Source of the DNA: Buxus sempervirens
Taxonomy: Eukaryota; Streptophyta; Magnoliopsida; Buxales; Buxaceae
Reading direction: 5' to 3'
Assembly (NCBI GenBank): GCA_947561395.2
Contig: OX387186.1
Coordinates: forward strand, 42,737,220-42,801,219
Length of the DNA stretch: 64,000 nt
Position numbers and translations under genes: made by a program. Below the pieces are notes generated by a model. The model worked only from the letters and a program-made list of their open reading frames with translations, had not been told where the DNA came from and ran no database searches. The stretch's first letter is position 1, and each line of letters begins with the position of its first letter. Positions 34,415-47,541 of this stretch are shown here, one piece after another.

Positions 34415-37400
34415 TGTAACACCTCGGAACTGGGTTACGTAATGGAACCGTAACTTGTCCTCAAAGAGTTAGTTTTTCTATACAGGATCGCTATATCAAA
34501 TTAAGGAAAACATGAAATGGCAATAACATAATCAGAGTCAACTAAAATTTTCCCCAACTCACCTGAACCAAGCATAAACCCGCCTATATCGTCCTCTCTG
34601 AGATTTGAAAACAAAACAAAACAAAAGGAATGAGATACGACTATCTCAGCAAGTAGCAATGCATGCTCAAACATATTTAATTTAATTTCTAAAACATGCA
34701 CGATTAAAACATACTCAATGACTAACCACGAATAAATCGATTAATCCGACTAATCCGGCAAACCAATATCAAACCACATAATAAGGTGGGACTCGTGAAA
34801 TTTGACCACTTTGTAAGGTTAAGTTCTAGCTCCAAACATTTCCAATCCGAGAACCTCTACCAAATCTAATACCTCTGTAAACTGTTTCCAATATATCGTC
34901 TCTTGGTGGAAATCACAAGACCTCACCCTCTCCAAGGGTGGAAACGGATATCAATCCAGTCTGAGAACCATTGTCGTAACTGCTGCCAAAAAATACACCT
35001 CACCCCCTCATGGGGTGGAAACGGAGCTGTTGCAGCACATCCCTCATGGAAGGCCTCTTTATATGGAGGAAACGCATAAAATAAATCCCTCTTAGTTCGC
35101 AGCACTTCCCTCATGGAAGGCCTCTCCACATAAAGGAAACGCATGATGGAAGCTAGACTTTAACCAAACAAATAAGACAGACTTCACTTACTAGCTAAAT
35201 TAGGGATCCATAACGTGCTATGCCCTAAATAGTTTAAATGATTAAACCAACCAGTAAAGCAAGGACTTCGATTCAAACCAAAATATTTCAACATGCAAAC
35301 CATTATACAATTGAGTGCGAGCAACATATTCATGGCTACTTAGGGCCAACTTACTCCCTCATGGAGTTTCCCAAAATATTTCTCATGAAAATCCAAGAAT
35401 GAATCAAAATGAATTAGGCAATTGAAGCACAAAAACCCCTTCTATTTAAAACTATCTATATTTACTAAAAATTAACTCAAGTCAAATCAAAATAATGCTC
35501 AAGCAAATGGAGTCATTAACACTACCAAATTCAGCTCAACAATCCACTAGAATTCTCAACAATGGAAATTTCCATAATTTGACACAACCGGTAAAAGTAC
35601 TTTATAAATTAACCAAAATTAGAAACCAGCAATCTTTCGAAGAAAACATAACCAATTTCTAATCAGGTAACAAATAGAGAACAGTAAATTTAATAATATT
35701 ATAATTAGGTCAAGAACTCTTCGATTAGCAAAATTTCTTTTACATATTTCCATATAATCTCTCCTTCAAATTTATACTCAACTTTACTTTTCGTAGGGTT
35801 CTATTAGTTCTGGAAATCCTGTTTAGAATTTTGAACAAATCAATTTAAGCAACTAAGAGAATGGACATAATCTGAAATATTAGAAAGTATAAAGTTTTAC
35901 TTAAATTCCAAATCTGCCACATATGCATTAGTACTATTCAATCCCCAAAACTGAATCAATTTTAGACCAAATCCTCTAAAATATTGTTAGTTAGTTTCCT
36001 CACTCACCCTTTTTCATCACCTAATAACAGTTTCTACAGAACTACTATGATTAAAAAATTATGTCCAAACAAACTACACTTTCCAGAAAAATCTGTGCAG
36101 ATAGGTGCACAAGGAAAATGTATTTTAAATTACCCAACAGTGAGCTTATATTAAATATATTTTTTTGAATGAATCTAGACCCAAAACCCTACAATTTTCA
36201 TGCGGCCATCGTACCCAAATCTGTCATTTGATACCTACAAAAATTCACTTTTGTGAAAAAGTGGGTGCAGTCCCAAAACAGACATTTCAACAACCTCTAA
36301 ACTTAGAATTCAAAATTCACATGGACTAATCTAAAATTTTTTATTCAAACTTTTTCTAGCTTAATTCTAATCCTCTAAATAGTGTTTTTGCACAGGTTTG
36401 GATTTAATTGAATTGCTCAAACAATTTATACGAAATATACTCTCCAGTTTCGCCCAAAACAAACATTTCAATAACCTCTAAACTTAAACTCTCCAGGATG
36501 TAAAAAATACCTTAAAATCTACCCTCTTATTAATCTGGGAATTTTCAGAATATAAAACAAACCTAAATCCATCATAAATTATAATCTATTTATTTTTTAT
36601 TGAATTTTAATCATAACTATATCAATTTTGTGTTTTCTGACCTAATAAGAAACAAATCCCCATAACTCATTCATTTCTTAACAAAATAACATGAAATCTG
36701 GTTTGTTAGACTTCTAACTCAATACACTAAAATAACCTACAGCAGTTTTGGAAAATTCCTCTTGGTTAATTAATTATAAGTTTTCGAAGTCTACTTTAAT
36801 TCAAAATCCTGTACAGACCAACAGCTGTAATAATTCAATTAACATTACTAAATCATAGGTTTTTATCCCAAAATATATTTTTCAGTAAAAATAGAGAAAT
36901 AATGGAACAACTTTCATTCTGAAACCTAAATATATCTCTAAATCAGTCTAAAAATTCCATCTTTCTGAAATTTTCTGCAGAATCTAAGTTTTAACAGTTT
37001 CTATCAATTTCGTTCAATTCAAAACTAAATTTCAGGATGTCCACAAAACACACGAAAATCCTGAGATTTGAAAGGGCTACTTGCCTTATATCTGCTGACC
37101 TCCCAACTTCAATAACCCAACAATGAATTCAATTATTCAACATGGTCAAAAGCCCTTCAAAATCTGATCTGGACGTCTGGAGCACTCTACCACTTGAGTT
37201 TTGCTGCAGAAAATTCTTCCAAAAGACTCCAAACGAATTCTGGTCTCCCCCTTATGCTGCTCCTCTTTTCTCCAGCAATAAGGACTCCAAGAGTCCTTTC
37301 TCCAGCAGCAATAATTTCAATAGACCTTTCCCTAGTATCTAGAACTCCAAGAGTCCTTTCTCCAGCAGCAATAATTTCAATAGACCTTTCCCTAGTATCT

Positions 37401-38150
37401 AGAACTCCAAGAGTCCTTTCTCCAGCAGCCCTTGGGAGCTCAAAAGCCTATTTCTCCAGCAACTCTCCAGCAGTTTTTCTCCTCTACGTTTTCTCCAATT
37501 TTCTAGCTTCAGAAATCCAAAAGTCTCACTTCAGCAACCCAAGAGTCAAGACTTTTAGTTTAATGCTCCAGCAGTTTTTAGAATCCCAAGGGTCTAAATC
37601 TAACTCTCCAGCAATCTTTAGAAACCCAAAGGTCTAACTCTCCAGCAACCTAACTCTTCAACTTCTTCATGATCCGGTGCAACTCCACTCCACCAATTGC
37701 CTACACCAATAGCCTATCGACCCTTGGTTATTTGATTTACAATCCTAACCAACAACACACTTATATTATTATTTGTTTCCAGCTCTAAATTTTTCTCATA
37801 ATATTTATTTAATATTGAAACTAAAATATAACATCACTTACCCTTATTCATATAAACCAAATTTTTCCAAAGTTCCCAAATTTCCCTTGCTTGACCCTCA
37901 CCTGAAACTCCACCAATATTAATTTTTAAAAATTATTAATTATTTCCTTCAATTATAATTACTAAAAATCTGGGGTTACGATGTATTTAAAATCCTTCTT
38001 ATCTTTATAATTAGATTTTCCACCCGAATTCACCCAAGAAGTCCAGTTTGACCGCTTAATCTCTTTTTTTTCTGAACTTTCCATCAATTAAATAAATTAC
38101 TAAACCCTAAAATCCAATTTTTAATATTATTAAAAATTCGGGGTTTTACA
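34415..38150 (+). mobile_element. Solo LTR B (Del/Tekay-like) inside the hAT transposase
   Basis: Starts TGTAACACCTCGGAACTGGG and ends AAAATTCGGGGTTTTACA; 3736 bp. The transposase frame continues across it (N-Y-I before, A-L-E-S after). The 5-bp flanks (GGCAC and ATGTA) do not match, so the target duplication is mutated or the copy arose by recombination between elements. It contains the hairpin block at 34631-34668 and a private repeat (CCCTCATGGAAGGCCTCT-type units with GGAAACGCAT) at about 34910-35145. A second small tandem repeat, AACTCCAAGAGTCCTTTCTC, is at 37283-37425. Otherwise AT-rich. Confidence 0.75.
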
Positions 38151-39228
38151 ATGTAATTTGTGCCAAATCTGGTAATACTCAACCAAACTATGTCTCCACC
38201 ACATATATGTCTCATCTTTGCTAGTAAGAAGTTGTGGTTGTAGATAAATGTTGTTAGGGCTCGTGCATCTCATAAAACATTGACTACAGTGCTCCTTTGT
38301 GCAATTGACTCTAACATCAAATTGATGCAATGTGCTGCACACGGTGTCAAATATAAACTATACTTCTCTTGTAGCTTCTGGCCAGCCTTCTTGAAGTTAC
38401 TTCCATTATATGTGGCAATTTGGACCACATGTTGTACATCAACCTTAGCTATGACACTCTCAAGTAGCCCTGCTATATAGTTCATATCCTTGATTTTATT
38501 TAATGCGTCAATCGACTCAAAGAATACTACCTCGCCTCTTCAGTATACCATGAAATTGATGATGGATAGTCTAGTAGGACCTATCCAACCATCACACATG
38601 ATAGTCACCCCAAACTGCTCCCAATGTGGTTGTAGGGATGCAATGAAATCTCTCATCTCCCTCTCCTCTTCATCTAGATATCTGCCCATAATTTCATGGG
38701 GTGTAGGCGGTTGGACTCCTAGACCCGCCTCTTGAATAGTGTCGACCATGTTCTTAAAGTGGGATATGCCACTGCATTTGTTGGAATGTGGTTAAAGGCG
38801 AAGAACTTTGATATGTACTTTCCTATTCTCTTCTTCAGTGATCCCTTGCTCTAAACATCCCTAAGTCTCTTTTATCTTGATCTAGAAGAGACTTAGGGAT
38901 GACGAGGTCTCTGTAAGATAGTTCGATATCTTCATACTCTGTGTCCGCCCTAACTCAGGGTCAGCCCTATGCCTTGAACCTCCAGCACCAGTAGTAGGGT
39001 CACCTCAAGAGTAACCACCCCTCTCCAAACCCAATCTATGGCTCTTCCTCCCCTCGTACTCGAACCGTAAAGAATCTCGAACGATGGCTCGAAATGCAGC
39101 CCTCTCTGCCTTGGTGTCCATATCAGTAAGGTAAACAATGTCATCGTCTGAATCCTCAGCCCCAGCAAGTGGTCGTACTAACTCCTCTAGCCTCCGTATG
39201 ATTTCATCCTCTATGGCTGATTGCCAAT

Positions 39229-40825
39229 TTGGACACTACCACAGGTATATGGGTCTTGACAAGTAGAATAGAGTAAACAAGGTATTGTATCCACAAGGAA
39301 GAGATTCAAATACCAATTAATCAAATTTCCTACATTAATTAGATAATTCCAAATCTCAATGACAAATTTCGAGAATGGTAAAAGAGAAATAAATTACTAA
39401 ATTCAAAAGTGAGAAAACAATTATGAATGAGTTCTAGGATTTGGGTTTCATCAATTGGATTCTTTTAATGAATTTACATATGATTGCTTGCATCCATTCT
39501 TTGTTAATTAAAATGACCGAATTCTCATGTGCATGTGCTATCTTCTTTCAAGGTATGACATCTATACCTATATTAATCCTACGTTTACTTTCGTGATCAT
39601 AGTAATTAAAATAGGTTCATTAAAATTTGTGGAAGTCTTAAATGAGAGTCACAAGGATCTGTAATTATTTCTAAACTACACTACCCAGGTTTGATGAATT
39701 CACCAACTAATGTTGAATTTCCACTTTCACTCCATCATTTAACATCTTAAATATGCAAGCAATGGCCACTTAATTGCAAAAAATAAAATCCAAAATCACC
39801 AAATTTAATCAACAAAGAATGTGTCACAATTTCATAAGCAAATTAAAATCCAAAATCTAATAATTACATTCAAATCCTAGAATAAGAAAACTAGCCACTC
39901 ATGTCTAACAAAATAATCCCATAACCATCAAAATATGAATCCAACATTAGAGTTCTACAACCCAAATATCAAAGCAATGAAAAGAAAAAATAAGAAGAAG
40001 ATGAAGAACTCTTGTCTGTAGAAGCCGATCCTTGCTACAGAAATCGCCCCTCTTCTTGCTTCTCTCCCAAAATCCTTGTGCTCAAGTCTCTTCCTCCTCT
40101 CCAAAGTCCAATCCACCAAACCAAAAACGTGTACACCAGCTTCTAACTTCTTTCCATAAGTCTAAATCTTCCAATCAAAGTACGTTCTACTTTTCTTCTC
40201 TTGAGATCCACTAAATTAGAAAGTTTCTTGATGTAGTTTACAACTAAAGTTATAGCACATAAACAACCTAAATTGAAGTGGGGCCCTTTATGAAAGTTTT
40301 AGGAAAACTTCTTAGCTTTCTAAAACACATAACCTTGCTAATCTTAGAGCTCTACAACTCCAGATATGGGCCAAATACCAAAATGGGTCTGGGTTGCAAC
40401 TATTTTCTAGGCAAATACGAACCTCTCTGTTCTTGCTAATTTTCGACATTCAAGATAGTGGAACTGGGTCTTGGGCTCTTCATAAAAGTTGTAGATCTTT
40501 GTCTTAGATTTCTAAAAAGCTAAAAAACATTTGAAACCGAGGTTTGTAGCTCTAGTTATAGCCCAAACACTAAGCAGTACTCTATGTTGACTTAGTCAAC
40601 CCAGCTAAGTTTCTTTTCTCATGACACTAGCTCAAATTCAATCTTTCTCTCAGCTCAAATTTAACTTGACTCATTAGTTAAAGACCTGTAAAATGCTAAG
40701 AATTCCTAGAAATTAAATAAATATAAAAAACACGTAAAATTCTAATTAAATGTCCTAAGAAACCTACAAAACACTCTAAAATCACCAAATATAACTAAGA
40801 AAATGTGTTAAATAATTTCCTACAT
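39229..40825. mobile_element. Non-coding insert J (~1.6 kb) in the hAT transposase
   Basis: The transposase frame is restored if 39229-40825 is removed: R-E-E-G-H-W-Q-S-A-I-E-D-E-I. CAAT flanks it at 39225-39228 and 40826-40829, a 4-bp (perhaps 5-bp, one mismatch) target duplication. It starts TTGGACACTACCACAGG and ends AATAATTTCCTACAT. There is no coding capacity. Class unknown; it could be a non-autonomous LTR element or a DNA element. Confidence 0.6.
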
Positions 40826-41261
40826 CAATGGCCCTCTTCTCTTGGCGACCAAGCATCCCTACTTGTAGATCTCTCATATGTTTTTTTCACTTCTGAAGGC
40901 ACTTTTGGACAGTTCACTACGTTTTTGTAGCCGTGTGCTAAGTGCTGCTTTAGGCATGAAATCCCACCACCCTTAAATTTCTAACCACAATAATTGCATT
41001 CTGTTTTACTTCTGTCCCCGTCCACTTTCTTAAAGTGGTTCCAGCCAATATCTAGCTACCTACAGCCCTACTGGTCACCTCCACTGCCAAAAGCCATACC
41101 AAATCAATACACTAAGTAAAATTACCAACAATCAACAATCACCTGCACAACGAACAAATAAAATACTAGCAACGGCTAAGTTAGAATGTTAGATACATTC
41201 CAAAACAAATTAATGAGGCATCATAAACATAATTTCATATTGTTTAATTGGTCATAGTTAC

Positions 41262-44200
41262 TGTAACGCCCCGAATCCGGGTCTCTTTTTTTTTCTCATT
41301 TTGACTCGGATCAAGGCATTAACTTGTGGTACATTACAATCAGTTCAAATATAAAGAAATAAAGAACTAAGATTTATCAGAGTACTAGGAAGCTTAAATC
41401 ATTTATTAGAAGCTGAGTCATCCGATTACATTAACTAATCAAATGAAAGGCAACTACAAATTTAACTAATTCTTAATATCCTACAAAATCATCTATTACG
41501 ATTCCACTAAAATAAATACAGCTATATAAAATCACCCTACTCTTTTCATATGGAATTTCTAGACTTCAACCCACTATCTGTCTAACCCGTGGCGTCCTCT
41601 CCAAGATAACCTGAAAAGTAGAATATGAAGTAGGGGTGAGATACAACTATCTCAGTAGGTAACACATGCATGCTAGAAACAGTTTATATATAAAAGTAAT
41701 CATTCATGCACGATAAAATAATCAGGTAGTCACGGTCGATAATAAGAACGATTAATCACCATATGAAACCAAAGTCTAATCAGTGTTCGGAATAAAGAGA
41801 GTTTATTATGTAACCTTCGTTTCAATTAGAAAGGCAATGTAATATAAATCAAACTCTTCTGATTCAAATGTAGATCATGTCATTCATAATTAATAGTAAG
41901 TCTCAATCTGATAACAACATTCTCCCATGTAGGATGCAATCACACAGTAATCACATCTACTCTACATGAGGTCTCTCCCGCAGGAGTCATCATATCTCAC
42001 CCGCAGGTGGTCACATCTCATCCGCAGGTGGTAATCACATACATCTCCCTTGTGGGATGCAATCACATCGTGATTACATCTCCCCCACAAGAGGTCACAT
42101 CTCTCCCGCAGGAGGTCACATATCTCCCCTGTGGGATGCAATCCAATCAGGATCACATCTCCCCCAACAGGAGGTCTCATCTCACCCGCAGGTGGTCTCT
42201 CCCCTGTGGGATGCAATCCAATCAAGATCACATCTCCCCCAACAGGAGGTCTCATCTCTCCCGCAGGAGGTCATCTCACCCGCAGGTGGTCTCTCCCCTG
42301 TGGGATGCAATCCAATCAGGATCACATCTCCCCCAACAGGAGGTCTCATCTCTCCCGCAGGAGGTCTCTCCCCTGTGGGATGCAATCCACTCAGGATCAC
42401 ATCTCCCCCAACAGGAGGTCTCATCTCACCCGCAGGTGGTCTCTCCCCTGTGGGATGCAATCCAATCAGGATCACATCTCCCCCAACAGGAGGTATCATC
42501 TCTCCCGCAGGAGGTCTCTCCCCTGTGGGATGCAATCCACTCAGGATCACATCTCCCCCAACAGGAGGTCTCATCTCACCCGCAGGTGGTCTCTCCCCTG
42601 TGGGATGCAATCCAATCAGGATCACATCTCCCCCAACAGGAGGTCTCATCTCTCCCGCAGGAGGTCATCTCACCCGCAGGTGGTCACATATCTCATCCGC
42701 AGATGGTACAATCTCTTATAGCCATCATGGCATTCGGTCAACGGTCCAATTATATTTTCAGAAGGAAATTACCTATATAGAATCCTTGTAACCATTTCAA
42801 GTGAATTTGATCCTCTTTAAACCCCAAATTGTACTAAATCATAAAACAAGGTAGTTAAATATCTAGTATAAACTTTTTAGTGTAATTGGACTTCAGGGAC
42901 ACCTTAAGAATAATCTTAGAGAAGTGTTACAAGGGGTGGAAATCCAAATATCCTATTTTATAATGATTTGGGACTAAGAATGTCATAAAGTTCTCAAAAT
43001 ACATTTTGGATTAGTGAAATAGTCTTAGGGTCCCTAATAAGGTCACCATACCAATAATCAATCAATTCTAAGACAAAAAGTTTCGGACCCCAAAAATATT
43101 CTAAGTCTAGTTAAAAACGCTGACTTTTGGTATATAATTTTTCTAGACAAATCTACAAGGAGTTTCGAGCTCAAATTTTGGTTGTAGTCTATTGAAAGGT
43201 AAACACATCTCCTAGAATTTTATGGGCTCCTGAATCACTCATCTGGGTATTAAACCCAAACCGGGCTTTTTGATAAAAACCGGGATTTAGGCATGAACTG
43301 GAAAGTTGACTTTTTATTGGCTGGGAATTAGACCTTGGAAGTATTTTTATTGGTTCCAAATGGGGGGTAAAACCTTATTTACATGTAAAGACTTAAGTAA
43401 ATGGAGCAATAAATACACAGGACATTTACTTAAATGTCTTTCAGTAATAAGGGTGCTATGCGACAAGCTTGGGTTGTCTGGGAAAGGGTTGGAGAAGAAA
43501 AGGGGATGAAAAACTGTTGAAATTGCATTTTTTTGCTAGAGCGCCTAGGATCGCTCAGGATCGCCTAGGCGGTCAAAGGTCGGCGGTAGTACAAAATAGG
43601 TCGCCCGCGGTCCGTCTTCAAGCGATATTCGGCGGTCTTAAATTTTACACTAGCGCCCAGGATCGCTGAGGATCGTCGAGCGCAGAGAGGTAGGCGGTCT
43701 CCCAAAAACGAACATAAAATGTTTAGAAATCTGATTTTTCATGTCCAGGATGATTCTAACATAATTATATGAATGATATCAAGCTAAATACATGTATATA
43801 TAACACTAAAACATGCAATACGATCGATTAACCTCCAAAACACAAAACGAAACGGAAATCGGTGCTACCTACCTCTTGAACGTGTGCTCTCCTCTTCCTT
43901 CTCTAAACAGCAACTCTCAGACTCAAAAGCACTCCTTTGGGATGAAGAAAACCAGAGCAACCTCTTCCTCCTTCTTCTTTGGTCGCTCTTATCGCCGCTC
44001 TCCGTCGTTCGGCTAACGAATACGAGCAAGCCTTCCCAACTTATTCGTTTAGGTTATTTTAGCATATATATATATATACCTTCTATCCCACGCAACGCAC
44101 ACACAACAAACTCAATGCACATCCCCCAATCAAAATACTTTAGCTTTAAAATATTAATCTTACCGCGATAACTCACGATCAGACGCTCCGATCTGCGCCA

Positions 44201-44322
44201 AACTCCCGATCTTCACTAATAATGATATTCTCTACAATAATAAATTATTTCCATCCATAATAATCCTAAAGAATATTAATTGTTATTTTATTTTAATATT
44301 TGGGAAAATTCGGGGTTTTACA
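41262..44322 (+). mobile_element. Solo LTR C (Del/Tekay-like), TSD GTTAC/ATTAC
   Basis: Starts TGTAACGCCCCGAATCCGGG and ends AAATTCGGGGTTTTACA; 3061 bp. Flanks GTTAC (41257-41261) and ATTAC (44323-44327) match in four of five bases. It contains the hairpin block at 41634-41674, a 75-bp tandem array at 42120-42690, the block shared with LTRs A and D (about 43000-43460) and a CGCCTAGGATCGC-type stretch at about 43540-43690. It sits in the 5' flank of the hAT transposase. Confidence 0.8.
42120..42690. repeat. 75-bp tandem array in LTR C
   Basis: The word CCCCTGTGGGATGCAATCCA recurs at about 42127, 42201, 42295, 42370, 42445, 42520 and 42595. The period is 75 bp, with one 94-bp step. Two variants (CACCCGCAGGTGG and CTCCCGCAGGAGG) alternate, hinting at a 150-bp higher-order unit. 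Because 75 is a multiple of three, long frames stay open on both strands; they are not genes. Confidence 0.95.
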
Positions 44323-45244
44323 ATTACTCTTCGACACGGAGTGGAAGAAGGGAGGAGATTCTCGAATGAGGAAAAGGATCCAATAACTTCGAACATATTT
44401 TTAAATAAATTTGGATTAGTTTATAATATTATTTGGTGTATTTTCCCTATTTTAATTAATTTTCGTGACAAATGATTAAAACCATTGATTTTCATACAAA
44501 TAATTATAGGCGACATTCATAGTAATTTTTACTAATTTATAACATTATTTGTTGTATTTTTATATATTTTTCCCTATTTTTAATTAATTTTCGTGACAAA
44601 TGATTAAAAAATTGATTTTCATACAAATAATTATAGGTGGCATTCATATTAATTTTTACTAATTTAAAACATTATTTGTTGTATTTTCATAGAAATAGTT
44701 ATAAGTGGTGATACCCATTGATAGATTGGGTGTCGTTAGATAACATATCCAAAAATCAGCTCATTCTATTACTTTTAAGGCTATAAAGTAGAAGAAAAAC
44801 ATTTTTTACCTTCTTTAGGATCGAACACGAATGTTGTAGAACTCCCAATGCCACTCCAAATTGTGTCTAATCTGCTTCTACAATAAATTGAAATTTGAAG
44901 AAGTTTAGGACAGATTTCGTAACAAATGGGGGAGATATGAAGAAGAAATGAAGAGATTAAGAGGAGAAAGGGTTTTCAGTTGACACCTCTGTCAATATGG
45001 GTGAAAATTTTGCCAAAATCGAAAATATAAGTCTACTGTTTCACGCACACATGTGTTTGAAATTTTTAAAAAAAGAAAAAGTGTTTCGATGAAATGAAGC
45101 GAAAACGCCCCGGCACGCCGACAACAAAACCAACTAGTGGCATTTCACCCTTGCAACGTGCCGCTAGCTAGAAAATAGCTGATATGATGGGTCAACCACT
45201 TAATATAGAAGTATAATGGTTTTCGATCATGAAACATTAAGTTC
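44323..45244. other. hAT-element flank between LTR C and right arm
   Basis: Non-coding. A roughly 120-bp stretch at 44420-44700 is repeated two to three times (words such as ATTTTCGTGACAAATGATTA). This may be the transposase promoter and 5' UTR. Confidence 0.4.
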
Positions 45245-45754
45245 ACAACAGTTGGTAGCCGTGGGGCATCTCAGCCACAAAAGGTGACGGCCGTGGGGCG
45301 TGTTGACCACTATAGTTGTCTGTCATGAAACATGATGGCCACTTAGTGTAAAAGTACAATAGCTATCAGCCATATGGAATAGCGGCCACTTAATGATGGA
45401 TAAAACTTGATCCATGCAGTCAACCTCTAACTAAAAAGGAAAAGAAACAAACCAAAGGAAATCGACAAGATTAGTTGTACCGGCCTTTATCTCTTAACAT
45501 CGTGGTGTGGAGGATAAGAAAATGTTAAAGGAGACATTCACCGATAGTATTAATTCAAGGTTTCATACTAGTTGTACTGCCTGGCCAAGATTGCATCAGT
45601 TACTCCCTTGCTTGATCGAAGCTGACGTGGTTCCTACCTCTCCCTTATTGCCGTGTTGTTGGAGGATAAGTGGGTATAGGAGTGGTCACAATCAAGTCAC
45701 CAGTGGTAGGATCTTTGCTGGTTTGGGACAAACATTATTTTCGCATGTCGTTGC
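45245..45754 (-). repeat. Right inverted arm of hAT-type element, inner part
   Basis: Reverse complement of the left arm's inner two thirds. It stops where LTR I begins at 45755; the outer part of the arm resumes at 63429. A frame open across 45507-46001 spans this junction and is not a gene. Confidence 0.8.
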
Positions 45755-47500
45755 TGTGCGCACATTGATCCGTGGGCCGCACTACGAGGCGCACGAAAGT
45801 GCGTGCCTCCTTTTGGAAATTTGGGATTTGGAGTCGCCACTGCCTAATGGGATGCAAGCAAACTTCTGGTTTCCTGAAGTTTGTCTATTGATGATCTGTG
45901 GCTTGAGATTCTGTCTAAGCTCTCGGTTACGGTCCAAGGAAGTCCGTAAACACCCCAGTTCGCCTAGTCAGGTGACGGATCCGATGGGTCATCTTGGTTA
46001 ATTTAGCAGAGTCAACTTTGTTTTTCTCACCCATTCCTAATCCGACATGCACTTGTAAATTTTGGCCTATGTGGGGACTGTCTGAGTGGTGTTGGTCCCC
46101 TTTATCTATTTTTATCTTCTTTAATTAAGGTAATCTCAATCTGATTGGGCGGACCCTATTGGAAGGCCCGCTGAATCCTTAGTGGACTAGGTATAGCCCA
46201 CATGTCCTTCTGGTGGGCCTGGATCTAAGCCTAAAAGCCCTTTAGGGTTTGGTCCAATCTGATTGATTTTATTTAAGTTTAAAGCTTAGAAAGGGATTAA
46301 AGTTAAGTTTTATGCTTTCAGTGGGCCTGGACGATGTGTGGGCCCCTTAGATGGGCCCCACAAGGGTTTCTTTTTAGCTTATTATCTTAAGTCCAACTTG
46401 ATCCAAAATGGGCTAGGAATGGGCTTGGGGCCCACTTCCTAGGCTTAGGTTTAGAAGCCTAAGGCTTTGTTTGGTAAGGGATATGGATCCCACCTCACTT
46501 TGGTAAGTGGGCTTTCTTTGAAAGAAGTAGGGGCCCGATAGGCCGAAGCCCTAGTCCCGGCCCCATCATCTATTTTATCCCAGCATGTATCAATTAGGGC
46601 TTTAATTGGGCCTCAAAGGGTGTGGCCCATTGATTGGATTATTTGTTACTTAATTAATCAAAATATATTAGTTGGACTGGGTGGGCCCCATTGGAAGGCC
46701 CACGAGTACTCAATTTGGCCCACTTGGCCCAAGACCCATTTTGGGTCATGAGAAAGCCCAAGACCCTGCTGGATTTTCTTAGATTAATTAAAAGGGGATT
46801 AAGATGAACGAAAGAAGCAAAAATGGCACTTTAGGGTTTTGCTAGGTGTGGCCGAAATTGAATTTCGGCCACACTTAAAATATGCATAGCCGAAATATAA
46901 TTTCGGCTATGCTAGAAATGTACATAGTTGAAATTATATTTCGGCTATGAAGAAAAATAGCTTGCCCGACCTATGTTTTCAGGCAAGCTTAAAAAAATAA
47001 TTTTTTAGTCTTTTAATAGAGGGTTAGGTTCCCTGGTTTCTTGGGGTAACCAGGGACTATGTGGGCCCACAGTGGTCTGGGATTAAGGGTTATAAGCCCT
47101 ATTTAGCCACTTGATTAACTCTAAACCAAAGGGAAAGAGGGGGGTCAAGGCTTGGGGCCTTGCCTCCCTCCTTGAGCTGAAGCTCAATCAACCCAAAACA
47201 GGGACCTTAGATGTCCCTGTTTTTGGGTTAAAGCATCCTTCTTCCTTCCATGCAAAGGAGGAATAATGTGACCCGGATGACCCATGCTCATGTCCTTCAG
47301 CCAAACCATTTCCATATGCTCAAATAATCACACAATGGAAGCAATAAATGAGAGAAACAGGTTCTAAAATGTGCTCCAAAAGAGATGAGAGTGTGTGCAT
47401 GTGTAATATGTCTACAAGTAATAAAAGAGGGGAGGGAGATTAAAGAAAACCTAACATGCTCTCTAAGTGAACCATGCATGTGCATGTGCTTGGTGTACAT

Positions 47501-47502
<2 letters not shown>

Positions 47503-47540
<38 letters not shown>
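47503..47540. repeat. GA microsatellite in LTR I
   Basis: Uninterrupted GA dinucleotides. Frames open on both strands here (Arg-Glu or Ser-Leu repeats) are artefacts of the repeat. Confidence 0.95.

Positions 47541-47541
<1 letters not shown>

Larger units (their letters stand above)
32251..41040 (-). pseudogene. hAT transposase (BED finger, DUF659-like, dimerisation domain), broken
   Basis: Reading the minus strand from about 41040: a BED finger (W-N-H-F-K-K-V-D-G, C-N-Y-C-G then a TAG, L-K-Q-H-L-A-H, C-P-K-V-P-S-E-V-K-K); after insert J, I-E-D-E-I-I-R-R-L-E-E-L; a DUF659-like part (T-I-M-C-D-G-W, I-N-F-M-V-Y); I-A-T-Y-N-G-S-N-F-K-K-A-G, where hAT proteins have T-D-N; C-A-A-H-C-I-N-L-M-L-E; and T-R-F-G-T-N-Y-I. 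LTR B interrupts here and the frame resumes A-L-E-S-L-L. Next come I-G-F-I-Y-E-C-M, a probable intron (GTAAGT near 34055), Y-L-N-P-K-Y-H-Y and the dimerisation motif C-K-R-N-W-S-T-F. The tail is Asp- and Pro-rich and ends at 32251. Several frameshifts make it inactive. Confidence 0.9.

Noticed and set aside
37142..37637. 147-codon ORF with S-R-T-P-R-V-L-S-P-A-A repeats
   Set aside because: It is produced by a short tandem repeat inside LTR B.
42007..42791. Overlapping ORFs of 155-257 codons on both strands
   Set aside because: They translate the 75-bp tandem array of LTR C. The period is a multiple of three, which keeps several frames open. No domain is present.
45507..46001. 164-codon plus-strand ORF
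   Set aside because: It crosses the junction between the hAT arm and LTR I at 45755, so it cannot be an inherited gene. No domain seen.
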